A stretch of DNA of 64,000 bases from positions 620,001-684,000 of the forward strand of contig NZ_CP126242.1 in NCBI RefSeq assembly GCF_030142045.1, read 5' to 3'. Position 1 is the first letter of the stretch, and each line of letters opens with the position of its first letter. The translations under genes and the position numbers were made by a program. Source of the DNA: Arthrobacter sp. zg-Y919. GTDB taxonomy: Bacteria; Actinomycetota; Actinomycetes; Actinomycetales; Micrococcaceae. Under the pieces are notes generated by a model, which had not been told where the DNA came from, searched no databases, and worked only from the letters and a program-made list of their open reading frames with translations. This document shows positions 8,241-16,517 of the stretch, piece by piece.

Positions 8241-9119
8241 CTAAAGGCCTGCTTGGCCTGCCCCGTATTCAGCCTCAGCGGGAGTGAAGCCCTCATAGAT
8301 CAGTTGTTCAACCAGGCCTGGCCGGGAGAACGGCATGAACTCGAGGTAGTCCTCGGCAGACTTGGCAGCCTGTGCGTTCCAGTCCACGGTCATATGGTCC
8401 AGAGCCCACGTCGCATCTTCGGTTGAATACTGCTCATATTCGAGTTGTGCGATCAGGCCAGGGCGCGAGAAAGCCATGAATTTGAGGTAATCCTGGGCCG
8501 CTCGGAGTGCATTTTGCTGGCTATATGTCCCGGCCGCTTCGGCAGCTGCTTTGGCTGCGGCGTCAGCTTTCACCTTTGCATCTGCCTCCGCCTGTGCTTT
8601 TGCTGCGGCTTCGGCTTGTGCTTTCGCGGCTGCGTCAGCCTCGGCCTTCGCTCGAGCTTCGGCGTCAGCTTTGGCCTTGGCTTCAGGATCAACTGTGACT
8701 GTTGGTTTGGCGGTCACGCTTCGTTTCGGCGTGGGGGCCGCCGTCGTTGGAGCCTTCGTGGCGGAGGCAGCCGCTGTATTCTCCGTTTCGGCCGGGACAG
8801 GAACCAGCACCACGGCAAGAACGAAAAGGACCAGCGCCACTCCCGTGGTTGCGCCACCCCACTTGCGGCCGGGCAGCCGCAGCCAGGAAGGCCGTCCAAA
8901 GATCAGGACGTACAACCCGGTGAAAAACAAAAAGAAGGAGATGTACATAAGAGCACCTCCGACACCCGCGGCTGTGATGCCAAGGATGATGAAGAACAGC
9001 AGGACGGCCCCCATGATCCAGGTTGAGATCATCGCTTTGGGCTGCGTGGGCTGCGTGAGCTGCGGCGGACCGGGCGGAAGGGGCGGAAATTGGGCAGGGT
9101 CAGGCTGAAATGACGACAT
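8241..9119 (-). CDS. Membrane protein with Ltp-type C-terminal repeats
   Basis: A 292-residue protein of unknown role. A proline-rich cytoplasmic N-terminus is followed by three hydrophobic segments between residues about 30 and 110. Then comes a long Ala/Lys/Glu-rich stretch (about 145-200, built of KAxAEAxAKA-like units, probably a rigid helix). The C-terminus holds two copies of an about 40-residue unit with FSRPGLIxQLxYEqY/F, typical of the host cell surface-exposed lipoprotein (Ltp, PF07553) family. Those units are usually outside the cell in Gram-positive bacteria and phages (some confer superinfection exclusion), but here they hang on a multi-span membrane anchor instead of a lipid. 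The start at 9119 follows a G-rich ribosome site. It diverges from the SGNH hydrolase gene. Confidence 0.75.
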   Translation of the reverse strand: MSSFQPDPAQFPPLPPGPPQLTQPTQPKAMISTWIMGAVLLFFIILGITAAGVGGALMYISFFLFFTGLYVLIFGRPSWLRLPGRKWGGATTGVALVLFVLAVVLVPVPAETENTAAASATKAPTTAAPTPKRSVTAKPTVTVDPEAKAKADAEARAKAEADAAAKAQAEAAAKAQAEADAKVKADAAAKAAAEAAGTYSQQNALRAAQDYLKFMAFSRPGLIAQLEYEQYSTEDATWALDHMTVDWNAQAAKSAEDYLEFMPFSRPGLVEQLIYEGFTPAEAEYGAGQAGL

Positions 9120-9200
9120 TGAATCCCCCCGAAGATGGTGTGCCAGAGATTGAATCGCAGGGCCCAACTATTTGGCCCAGGTATGTTGATTCAGAATCTG

Positions 9201-9221
9201 TGACCGCGGTGACCGTGGTCA
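9201..9221. promoter_or_regulatory. 21-bp near-perfect palindrome, possible operator
   Basis: TGACCGCGGT-G-ACCGTGGTCA, with one mismatched pair, lies midway between the divergent Ltp-type gene (start 9119) and the SGNH hydrolase gene (start 9381). No regulator gene is adjacent, so the binding protein is unknown. Confidence 0.45.
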
Positions 9222-9380
9222 AGCTGATTGTTTCACATGCGGCAGGCGGGGAACCGAGTACCAATCTTGGGTTGAATCTCGACTCCCATCCACCCGGGAG
9301 CCGATGCCGCATGTGCATTATCTGCGCCGTAAACTGAGGATTCCTAACCTTTGAGCCGGACCTTTGGGAGAACCATCCAC

Positions 9381-10565
9381 ATGATCACCACCCCCATTAC
9401 GCCTGCACTGGTGCGCGGAGCCACGGAATTGGAAACAACTCCCCGCGGTCTGCGGCCGCATCGGCTGCCGGCGGAGGTGCGTACGCGTTTTCCCGATCCG
9501 CAGCTGCTGATGGCGGAAGGCCAGCCCTCCGGTGTGCGGCTGGTTTTCTCGACGACGGCGGAGGTCCTGGAGGTTGTGACGCACCCGTCCCGGGTGGTGT
9601 ACCGGGGTGCGGACCGGGCTCGGGGGTCGGTTGATCTGGTGGTCGACGGGAAGCTGCTCCAGAGCGACGAGCTCACCGGCGGCGACTACACCGAGGTGGA
9701 CATGTCCACCGGTGCGGCGACTCCGTTTGAGGGGCCGTCGCATACCAGCGAGTTCCGGCTGCCTTCGGGCTCCAAGGTGGTTGAGGTCTGGCTTCCGCAC
9801 AATGAGGCAGTTGAGCTGGTAGAGCTGCGCTCGGACGCTCCCGTGGAGCCGCATTCCTCGGGAAAGCCCGTCTGGCTGCACCACGGCAGTTCCATCAGCC
9901 ACGGCTCGAATGCGGCCACGCCGTCTCAGATTTGGCCTGTTGTTGCTGCCCAGCTAGGCGGGGTGGAGCTGCACAATCTCGGTCTGGGCGGCAGCGCCCT
10001 CGTGGATCCGTTTACCGCTCAGGTAATGCGCGATACCCCGGCCGACCTCATCAGCGTGAAGCTCGGCATCAACGTCGTGAACATGGACTCCATGCGGCTG
10101 CGCGCCTTTGTGCCTGCGGTGCACGGCTTCCTCGACACGATCCGGGAAGGACATCCTGAGACGCCTTTGGTGCTGATCTCGCCGATCTTCTGCGGTATCC
10201 ACGAAGACACTCCGGGTCCTGGCGCAATTGATCCGGCATCGTTCGGGACGGACCAGGTTCGGTTTATTGCTACCGGTTCGCCGGATGGCGTGGCTGCGGG
10301 CCAGCTGACGCTGCGGGTGATCCGCGAGGCGTTGGAGTCTCTGGTCGCCCGCCGGGCGGAGGACCCGAACCTTCACTTCCTGGACGGTCTGAGCCTCTAC
10401 GGCGCCGATGACGCCGAGGTGCATCCGCTGCCCGATGCTCTGCATCCGGACAGCGCAACGCACCAGCTGATCGGGGAGCGGTTCGCCAAGTATGCGTTTG
10501 CGGCGGAGGGGCCGTTCGAGTTCGAGAAGGTATCTCAGGACGGGAAAGTGAGGAGAGGAGCTTGA
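9381..10565 (+). CDS. SGNH/GDSL-family hydrolase (esterase or lipase-like)
   Basis: A 394-residue protein without a signal peptide. An N-terminal beta-rich region of about 170 residues (carbohydrate-esterase-like) precedes an SGNH hydrolase domain. The domain has HHGSSISHG (block I, nucleophile Ser), LGLGGSALVDPF (block II Gly), KLGINVVN (block III Asn) and PDALHPDSATH (block V Asp and His). It should hydrolyse an ester, possibly on a carbohydrate. The ATG at 9381 is preferred because GGGAGA lies 9 bases upstream; a TTG at 9351 would add 10 residues. It stands alone, with the defence island starting directly after it. Confidence 0.85.
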   Translation: MITTPITPALVRGATELETTPRGLRPHRLPAEVRTRFPDPQLLMAEGQPSGVRLVFSTTAEVLEVVTHPSRVVYRGADRARGSVDLVVDGKLLQSDELTGGDYTEVDMSTGAATPFEGPSHTSEFRLPSGSKVVEVWLPHNEAVELVELRSDAPVEPHSSGKPVWLHHGSSISHGSNAATPSQIWPVVAAQLGGVELHNLGLGGSALVDPFTAQVMRDTPADLISVKLGINVVNMDSMRLRAFVPAVHGFLDTIREGHPETPLVLISPIFCGIHEDTPGPGAIDPASFGTDQVRFIATGSPDGVAAGQLTLRVIREALESLVARRAEDPNLHFLDGLSLYGADDAEVHPLPDALHPDSATHQLIGERFAKYAFAAEGPFEFEKVSQDGKVRRGA

Positions 10566-10686
10566 GCCATACACTTTTCTGGTGGTGCCGCTAGTACCCG
10601 AACTCTGCCTCTGGCTGTTCGTTACTTCGTGAATTGCGGGTTGTGGTGCTCCAGTGCTTCTGGTCATAAGGTCTCAGATATGGCCT

Positions 10687-10714
10687 TTGCCTCTCATTTG
10701 CGGATGCTTAGAAT
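10687..10714 (+). promoter_or_regulatory. Putative promoter of vsr giving a leaderless mRNA
   Basis: TTGCCT (10687-10692), a 16-base spacer and TAGAAT (10709-10714), followed by 6 bases and the ATG at 10721. Transcription would start at the A of the start codon; there is no Shine-Dalgarno sequence. Confidence 0.5.
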
Positions 10715-10720
10715 CGAAAC

Positions 10721-11140
10721 ATGGCAGACTTTATGGATGCGAAACGTCGCAGTGAACATATGGCAAAAATCAAGTCTAAGAATACGAAGCCCGAGATTAC
10801 GGTTCGGAGGGCTCTCCACCGCCTTGGGTATAGATACCGTTTGCACGACGCTAGGCTGCCGGGAAAACCTGACCTTGTTTTTCCCGGACGTAAGAAGGTG
10901 GTATTTATAAATGGCTGTTTTTGGCATGGACATGATTGTCCTGTAGGTGCGCGACTTCCTAGGACAAACACCGAGTTCTGGCGGAATAAGCGCCTAAAAA
11001 ACCAAGAGCGAGATCGGCGGCAGATACTACTTCTCAAAGATCTAGGCTGGGACTCCCTCGTGGTCTGGGAATGCCGTGTCAAAGCCTCGGAGGGAGTGCC
11101 CGAGGAGGTGCTTGAGTATCTAGGGGGTCCTCGCGCGTAA
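10721..11140 (+). CDS. vsr: Very short patch repair endonuclease
   Basis: A 139-residue T:G-mismatch endonuclease of the Vsr family. These enzymes nick 5' of a T produced by deamination of 5-methylcytosine inside a Dcm-type methylation site, starting repair back to C. Recognisable are RSEHMAKIKSKNTKPE (N-terminal helix), PGKPDLVFPGRKK with the metal-binding Asp, FINGCFWHGHDCP with the essential Trp/His cluster, and FWRNKRLKNQERD. Length and order match the family. The gene starts the defence island and lies 3.8 kb upstream of a cytosine-5 methyltransferase, whose mutagenic side effect it would counter. GC content drops compared with the preceding gene, consistent with acquisition by transfer. 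Confidence 0.95.
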   Translation: MADFMDAKRRSEHMAKIKSKNTKPEITVRRALHRLGYRYRLHDARLPGKPDLVFPGRKKVVFINGCFWHGHDCPVGARLPRTNTEFWRNKRLKNQERDRRQILLLKDLGWDSLVVWECRVKASEGVPEEVLEYLGGPRA

Positions 11141-11310
11141 ATGGTCCTGCTAATGACGCGTCGCGGTAACCAAATCTCCGTTCCGCGTAGCGAACGGCGT
11201 GAAGAGTGGTTTGTGGTGTGGCATAAGCGACTTCACCACCCGACAGCTGAAGATTTTTTGCTTAGGGTCTGCGTCTGGGAATGCCTGCACCTGATGGTGA
11301 ATCCGATGCG

Positions 11311-12708
11311 CTAGGAATGTTGACTCCCTTTGCTTTTAGCTTCACGCCTCTTCCGGAAAAGGAACGCTAAAGCGCCGATTATAGCGACCACTGAGCAGGC
11401 AACAGCGGGAATTGTCCCCTGCTGAAAGCATAAAGCCCCAACCGCGATGCAAATGCTTAAAATTGTGAGGAATGCAGCATTCTTTTCGGCCTTCGTAGAC
11501 TGCTGGACTTGAGCAAGCAGCTCTAAGTGTGAATTCCAGTGGGAGAAGTCATCCATCAACGCGTTATATGATGGTCCGAGCTTAAGTGCCGCTTGAATAT
11601 CGTTGAGGTAATCCGTTAGATCAGGACTGAAGGATAGAGTGGTCACCCACGTCAAGCTTCGGAAAACCAGTAAATCGTGCGCCAAGGCCCGCGATATTCC
11701 AGCTTGAGCGAGCACGTCGAGATCCCGCCTGCTAGAGAGGGTGGAAAACTCAGTTCGTAGTTCGGCAATAGCGAAAGCTTGCTGGATTACTAGGAGGACT
11801 GGCATCGTGACGTCGTTGAATAGCGTCGAATGCTTTGACTTATCGACTCCTGGAGCTGATCCCAACATCTTGTTGGGTAATCCCGTTTGCTTCCCGCTTT
11901 TCGATACGACCCAGACCCTGTGGTCCGCCCACCAGTAGAAACTTCTACCATCGTGCGTGTGGGACATGGCTTGTACTTCGGGGTGGGCGAACCGAGAAAC
12001 CACGAGGGCATGGGCCCGCCCACGTTGCGGCAAGTACGTGGGGGAAGGATTCGCAGCAGCAGCAGAGTCATGCTCATCTAATTTCAAGGCGAAATTGCCA
12101 TCGCCCCGGAGGGTGAATTCTAGAGGCACACTGTTCCCCTCGGTTTCGGCTCCTGGGCCGGAGTTAAGGTCTCTAATTACGGCAGCTATTTCGGCCCTGA
12201 TGCTCACACACAACCCCTGATGTCCTCTCGAAATGCACCCGGCTCTGCCGGCACACTTGGACGGTCTGTGGAGAAACGCTGCTATCTCACCGACTGCTTC
12301 GGTGTCGCAGTTGAAGGAAACAAACGCTAGGAAAAGATCTGTGACCTCTGGATCTTTTCCGCTCCGACCAGCTTCCAAATGGGACTTCCCCCGGAGGACG
12401 AAACAATCCAGCGTCGCTGTGATCGCGTTGGTCCCTTGACCTGACACGATCCCACATGGTCCTTTTACGCGTTCGAGGCGGCCTGCCCCAACCCCGCACA
12501 CGTTCTCCATGAAGCTCATGTCCAGCTCATCGGATCGGAATAGGTCAGGCTCCAGATCGAGCAATGCTTGCTCGCCATCGTTTCCTGCGAAGTTGAGATC
12601 ATTTATTGGCCTGAGACGCCGCAATGGAAACACCATCATCGTCATTGCCTTCGCCAAGAAGGAGTTAGCTGGTGCGGCACTCGAAGGTGCGGGCTCGGTA
12701 GTCAGCAT
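11311..12708 (-). CDS. Uncharacterised protein with CorA-like two-helix C-terminal membrane anchor
   Basis: About 465 residues, not recognised. The N-terminal 380 residues are soluble, with a Cys-rich patch (around residues 135-170) and a WWADHRVWVV strand pair in the middle. A helical region leads into two closely spaced C-terminal transmembrane segments (AAFLTILSICIAVGALCF and VACSVVAIIGALAFLF) and a basic tail. A long helix running into two C-terminal membrane spans is the topology of CorA-like proteins, but the GMN motif of true magnesium channels is absent. The start at 12708 is uncertain; starts about 23 residues downstream are possible. It lies in reverse between vsr and the restriction gene, with codon use and GC like theirs. 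An accessory or effector role in defence is possible but unproven. Confidence 0.6.
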   Translation of the reverse strand: MLTTEPAPSSAAPANSFLAKAMTMMVFPLRRLRPINDLNFAGNDGEQALLDLEPDLFRSDELDMSFMENVCGVGAGRLERVKGPCGIVSGQGTNAITATLDCFVLRGKSHLEAGRSGKDPEVTDLFLAFVSFNCDTEAVGEIAAFLHRPSKCAGRAGCISRGHQGLCVSIRAEIAAVIRDLNSGPGAETEGNSVPLEFTLRGDGNFALKLDEHDSAAAANPSPTYLPQRGRAHALVVSRFAHPEVQAMSHTHDGRSFYWWADHRVWVVSKSGKQTGLPNKMLGSAPGVDKSKHSTLFNDVTMPVLLVIQQAFAIAELRTEFSTLSSRRDLDVLAQAGISRALAHDLLVFRSLTWVTTLSFSPDLTDYLNDIQAALKLGPSYNALMDDFSHWNSHLELLAQVQQSTKAEKNAAFLTILSICIAVGALCFQQGTIPAVACSVVAIIGALAFLFRKRREAKSKGSQHS

Positions 12709-12892
12709 GCGTGTGTCTCTTTCGCGGTATGGCAGGAGGGAGTCCGCGGCTTATGGCAGCTGTGTTCGGCTATGTCAATTTGGCTTTTGCGGATGTATCA
12801 GGATTTCATACATATTGATGCCGGCTGCAATCTTTGCATGGCCGCGTCTCATCACCAAGCCGAAAAATTGTGCTTCAACTAGAAAGACGTTC

Positions 12893-14101
12893 ATGCGACC
12901 CCTGACAGAAGATGAGAGCGCCTCTGTGGCGTTAGCGGAGCGAGCCGGCACGCCTTTTGCGCTGGTCCATCTCACCAGAACGATTCTCGATAAGAGCTAT
13001 TGGGACGCGACCAGTAGCATTCGTGAGTTCCTCCGCGAACAGGGCATTCACGATTACGACCAGCAGCGTCAGGGTCAGGAAGCAAAGCAATACATCCCCG
13101 GAGTTATCGTTCTGCCGGACGGTAGAACGGAAGATGCTCCAGCGTCCCTCTATCGGCCGCTAACTAAGCAAGGCGACCCTAGGATGTGGTTGTCCAAAAT
13201 GAGTCGCCATTCCAGCCCTGACGACATCCTGTTGCTTATCTGGCACGACGGCCGGATTTGTGCAATCAACCTCTCAACCACTCCTTCTAAGCTGTTGGAC
13301 TCCACGCAGCCTCCGTTCTCGACTCTCTTCACCCCTCGAGCTAATTCGGCGGAATCCTTGTTGGAAGAACTCCTCGTTGAGATGGTTTCACTTCATAAGG
13401 AAGGATTCATCCCCACCCTGAGGGCGGGTGATACAGGTGTGGGGCATCTCTTAGAGACACGCTTGGGTATCGAAGCGAACTCGCGGCAAGCACCTGACTA
13501 CAAGAACGTCATTGAACTCAAGTCAACTCGAGCATCCAAGCCGCGCGGACACACTTTGTTTGCCAACGTACCGGATTGGTCAGAGAGTCCTTTGAGGAGT
13601 TCCAACGCAATCCTCGATGTATTCGGTTACGAGCGAGTAAAGAGGTCCGGTGGCAAGGAGCTCGCCCTAAACTGCTCGGTCGATACCATCCGGCGGAACT
13701 CGCAGGGGCTTCGCATGGAAGTACGGGAAGAGCAGGGCTTTCTGCTGGAAGTCTCTGAGAATCCTGCATATCCCGTTGTCGCAAAGTGGTCTTTGGAAAA
13801 GCTAGAAGCAAAATTAGCAAGTAAGCACAAGAACACGCTCTGGGTGAAGGCGACCTCTGAATCGCGCGGCGGACAAGAGTTCATTCGCTTTGATGGGGCG
13901 CACTTCCGCAGCCAGCCGGTGATCCCGCAATTTGTGCCACTGATAGAGTCCGGGGCCATCTATATGGATCATCTCATCAGCAGACCTTTCGACAAGACCG
14001 AGGGTGCACGTGAAGCGGGACCGCTATTCAAAATTCGGCCCCAGAGCTTCGATCTCCTCTTCCCCAAGCCTCGTTATTTCGACTTCAGCAAGCTGAGTTA
14101 G
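12893..14101 (+). CDS. Type II restriction endonuclease, MvaI/BcnI family
   Basis: A 402-residue endonuclease. The C-terminal 220 residues carry the MvaI/BcnI-type catalytic core (PF15515). It has GDTGVGHLLETRLGIEANS, then PDYKNVIELKSTR, where the Asp, Glu and Lys form the PD-(D/E)XK metal site. A later HTLFANVPDW segment follows. MvaI and BcnI cut CCWGG and CCSGG as monomers, nicking one strand at a time. The N-terminal 180 residues are extra relative to those short enzymes and may help site recognition. The start at 12893 is chosen because upstream in-frame sequence is low-complexity and lies in the divergent promoter region. It is followed 443 bases later by the methyltransferase, its likely partner. 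Confidence 0.85.
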   Translation: MRPLTEDESASVALAERAGTPFALVHLTRTILDKSYWDATSSIREFLREQGIHDYDQQRQGQEAKQYIPGVIVLPDGRTEDAPASLYRPLTKQGDPRMWLSKMSRHSSPDDILLLIWHDGRICAINLSTTPSKLLDSTQPPFSTLFTPRANSAESLLEELLVEMVSLHKEGFIPTLRAGDTGVGHLLETRLGIEANSRQAPDYKNVIELKSTRASKPRGHTLFANVPDWSESPLRSSNAILDVFGYERVKRSGGKELALNCSVDTIRRNSQGLRMEVREEQGFLLEVSENPAYPVVAKWSLEKLEAKLASKHKNTLWVKATSESRGGQEFIRFDGAHFRSQPVIPQFVPLIESGAIYMDHLISRPFDKTEGAREAGPLFKIRPQSFDLLFPKPRYFDFSKLS

Positions 14102-14541
14102 TGACGGCAGATAGTGGCGGACCCTAGGCCAGACCTAGAACCGCCTGTTGGGGATCAATCCCCTTAGGGCTTGCATCCGTGGAGTGGATGAGGATCGGTG
14201 ATTCGGCGCGCCCACCTCTGCAGATGTAGCCGAGGCTCAATGCGTCCCGACGTGAGCTCATCCCGCGACCAGAAGGACATGACGTGACACATCGCACGCG
14301 AAATCCCCTTCTCATATCTGGGGACTAGGAACCGTACGGCCCGCACGGACGCCAGACGCAGGGCGAAATGAACGGAACAGGTGAGCGGTGCAGAGGGACG
14401 CGGCGATGGGGCGTAAGATTGTCTTTCCCCTTCTGGCCGCCCTACAGGGTAGTCAACTGCCGCAACAGTCCCACGCGTCATATGAAGGCTGACCATAGTG
14501 TCGCCTGGACTTTTGTCGGTGCAATAAGCAAGAATCGTGGT
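14102..14541. other. Gap between restriction and methyltransferase genes
   Basis: About 440 bases with no supportable gene. A small perfect hairpin, GGGGAT-CA-ATCCCC at 14150-14163 followed by TTA, could be a weak terminator of the restriction gene. The methyltransferase promoter should lie in the last 100 bases: AAGAAT at 14530-14535 is a possible -10 box, 6 bases before GTG 14542. No controller-protein gene was found here. Confidence 0.4.
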
Positions 14542-14544
14542 GTG

Positions 14545-15915
14545 ATGAAATACGTAGACCTATTCGCCGGTTGCGGCGGCCTTTCCCTCGGCGTTGAACG
14601 AGCCGGGGGCGAGCTGCTCCTTGCCGTAGAGAAGTCCGACATGGCAGCTCGGACCTTCGCCCACAACCTGATACGCGACGCGTCTGACATGGCCGAGTGG
14701 CAGGCCTATGTTAGCAAGCCGGTGGAGGAGCAGGTTCAGGCCGGCCTCCTCGTCAAGGAACTGAGTTCGCTTCTGGAACAAGACGGACTGCTCGAAGGTA
14801 TCCGCGCCCAGGGGCTCGATCTAGTTGTTGGCGGGCCGCCTTGTCAGGGGTTCTCCCTCGCTGGCCGCCGAAACCCCGAGGACGTCCGTAACAAACTGCC
14901 GTGGGAGTACCTCGAGTTCGTGGGGAAGACGGAACCGAAGGCCGTTGTCATCGAGAACGTTGTTGGCATGAACCAGAAGTTCAGCAGCGAAGAGGAATCG
15001 TCGTTTGTGCAACTGCAGGTTGCCCTAGCCGAAACGGGCCCAGGTTACCTTGTGCAAGGCATGCTTGTTAATGCGATGCATTACGGCGCACCTCAGCACC
15101 GACCTCGCCTGATGATCATCGGTCTGCGTAGGGATGTGGCTGAAGCGTCAGGAACTACCGTTACTGGGAACCTTTGGAAATCGGACTTTACCGACCGTAT
15201 TTCCCATCCACTGCCTGATCTTGTGCCCCGTCCTACGGTAAGGTCTGACGAAGTTCGAACTGTCGCCACTGCCATTGTGGACCTGTCCAACCTCCGCCGT
15301 CGGGCCAACGGTGCCTATGTTAGGGAGATGAGGAATCCTGCATGGGGACTCAAGAAGAGAGCCGCTAGCCCGCTAAATCATGTACCCAGAAAGCATGCCG
15401 AGAGGACGAGGCAGAGGTTCCATCTTTATCAGTACCTCGTCCTTGCGGGCTTGGAACCAAAGCTGATCTCTAAGGCGTCCGGGCTCCCGCTTATGGATGC
15501 CGAGATATTTATCAAGTCTCAGGTTGTGGATGCTCCTATCCCGGCCGTTGCTCCTGATGGCGAAGTACTCGCAAACTCGCTGGACGAACTTACAGCACTG
15601 ATACTCTCTCTGTTAACGAAAAAGCATTCGCAGAAGGTTCTGGCATGGGACAAGCCTGCACGTACAGTCGTTACCCTTCCCGATGACTACGTTCACCCTG
15701 CTGAACCTCGAATTTTCACGGTGAGGGAATTGGCCAGATTCCAGGGCTTCCCGGACGACTTCGAGTTCCTTGGAAAGGAAACCACAGGCGCCCACCGGCG
15801 GCGCGTGGAGGTGCCCCAGTATTCGCAAGTCGGGAATGCCGTGTCACCATGGCTGTCTCTCGCAGTGGGAAACAATATCGAACGGGTTCTAAACCTGCCC
15901 CGGTCCGATAAATAG
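14545..15915 (+). CDS. DNA (cytosine-5-)-methyltransferase
   Basis: A 456-residue C5 methyltransferase protecting host DNA from the neighbouring restriction enzyme. Motifs in order: I (DLFAGCGGLSLG, SAM binding) at the very N-terminus, IV (GGPPCQGFSLAGRRN) with the catalytic Cys, VI (VIENVVGM) with the ENV Glu, VIII (APQHRPRLMIIG, QxRxR). A long variable target-recognition region follows, then IX/X (RELARFQGFPDDFEF and SQVGNAVSPWL). ATG 14545 places motif I at residue 4, as usual; GTG 14542 directly before it, or ATG 14482, are alternatives. None has a clear ribosome site. The presence of Vsr and a MvaI/BcnI-type nuclease suggests a CCWGG- or CCSGG-like target (inference). Confidence 0.95.
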   Translation: MKYVDLFAGCGGLSLGVERAGGELLLAVEKSDMAARTFAHNLIRDASDMAEWQAYVSKPVEEQVQAGLLVKELSSLLEQDGLLEGIRAQGLDLVVGGPPCQGFSLAGRRNPEDVRNKLPWEYLEFVGKTEPKAVVIENVVGMNQKFSSEEESSFVQLQVALAETGPGYLVQGMLVNAMHYGAPQHRPRLMIIGLRRDVAEASGTTVTGNLWKSDFTDRISHPLPDLVPRPTVRSDEVRTVATAIVDLSNLRRRANGAYVREMRNPAWGLKKRAASPLNHVPRKHAERTRQRFHLYQYLVLAGLEPKLISKASGLPLMDAEIFIKSQVVDAPIPAVAPDGEVLANSLDELTALILSLLTKKHSQKVLAWDKPARTVVTLPDDYVHPAEPRIFTVRELARFQGFPDDFEFLGKETTGAHRRRVEVPQYSQVGNAVSPWLSLAVGNNIERVLNLPRSDK

Positions 15916-15921
15916 AGTAGG

Positions 15922-15952
15922 CAATGGTCGGTCGGCATTCGACCGACCATTG
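15922..15952 (+). terminator. Terminator after the methyltransferase gene
   Basis: A 13-bp perfect stem, arms CAATGGTCGGTCG (15922-15934) and CGACCGACCATTG (15940-15952), with a 5-base loop, 7 bases after the stop codon. Confidence 0.85.
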
Positions 15953-16517
15953 GGCACCTCTGGACTGGTTGGGGGAGCCCGCCGGGCGGAAGCCGACAGG
16001 CCAGCGTCCATTTAGGGATCTGCGGCTCCACCGAGGGGACAGCCACACATTGGCTTGGAATGTGACGGGCGCCCGGCCGGTTCGTCGTCAGCAAAGGCCG
16101 AAGGTCTAGGAAGCGCGGCGAAGACTGCTCGGCAACATGTCCTTGTTAGCACTTTTCACGACAGAAGGACCTCGGTGGAGCTCGGCCATGTCCGTATCCG
16201 ACGGTTGCCTGATGACGCGTTTCCGACGGAAGCTAACATGGAGGTGTTTCTGAGCAAGCTGGACCGCATCTCAAGCCGAGCTGATGCCGAGAGGAATCTG
16301 CGAGCCGACATGGGCTCGAATCGTTGGACGAAGTATCGGGACAGCGAGGAATCGGTGCATTTTGATCCCGCTGAGTGACGGATGGCTCCATTTCCAAGGG
16401 TGGCTCCAGCGTCATGAAACAAACCGGCGGAATGGGATGGCCCTATCGGCGCTGGCATTTGTGCCTGCCGGTGCTCACCCGTCCTTGGGTTATTGATGCT
16501 CCCGCCCCCTCAAGCGG
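15953..16517. other. Gap in defence island; possible gene debris
   Basis: No gene that can be supported. One open frame at 16055-16378 (+) has a plausible-looking 3' half (EANMEVFLSKLDRISSRADA and following), but no ribosome site and no recognisable family. It may be the tail of a lost gene, in keeping with the wrecked genes that follow. Confidence 0.35.

Noticed and set aside
8551..8700. Repeat array in the Ltp-type gene considered as a tandem repeat or CRISPR-like element
   Set aside because: The periodicity is explained by KA/AE-rich codons of a helical protein segment; there are no exact repeats with unique spacers.
12509..12892. N-terminal extension of the restriction enzyme
   Set aside because: The in-frame extension covers the divergent promoter region and the start of the opposite gene, and its sequence is not protein-like. 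ATG 12893 fits the family better.
12775..12975. 66-codon minus-strand frame between the membrane protein and restriction genes, considered as a controller protein
   Set aside because: It overlaps the restriction gene start and has no helix-turn-helix; C-proteins are recognisable small XRE-type regulators.
14368..14544. 59-residue extension of the methyltransferase
   Set aside because: Motif I of C5 methyltransferases is usually within the first residues, and the extension lacks a ribosome site and family similarity.
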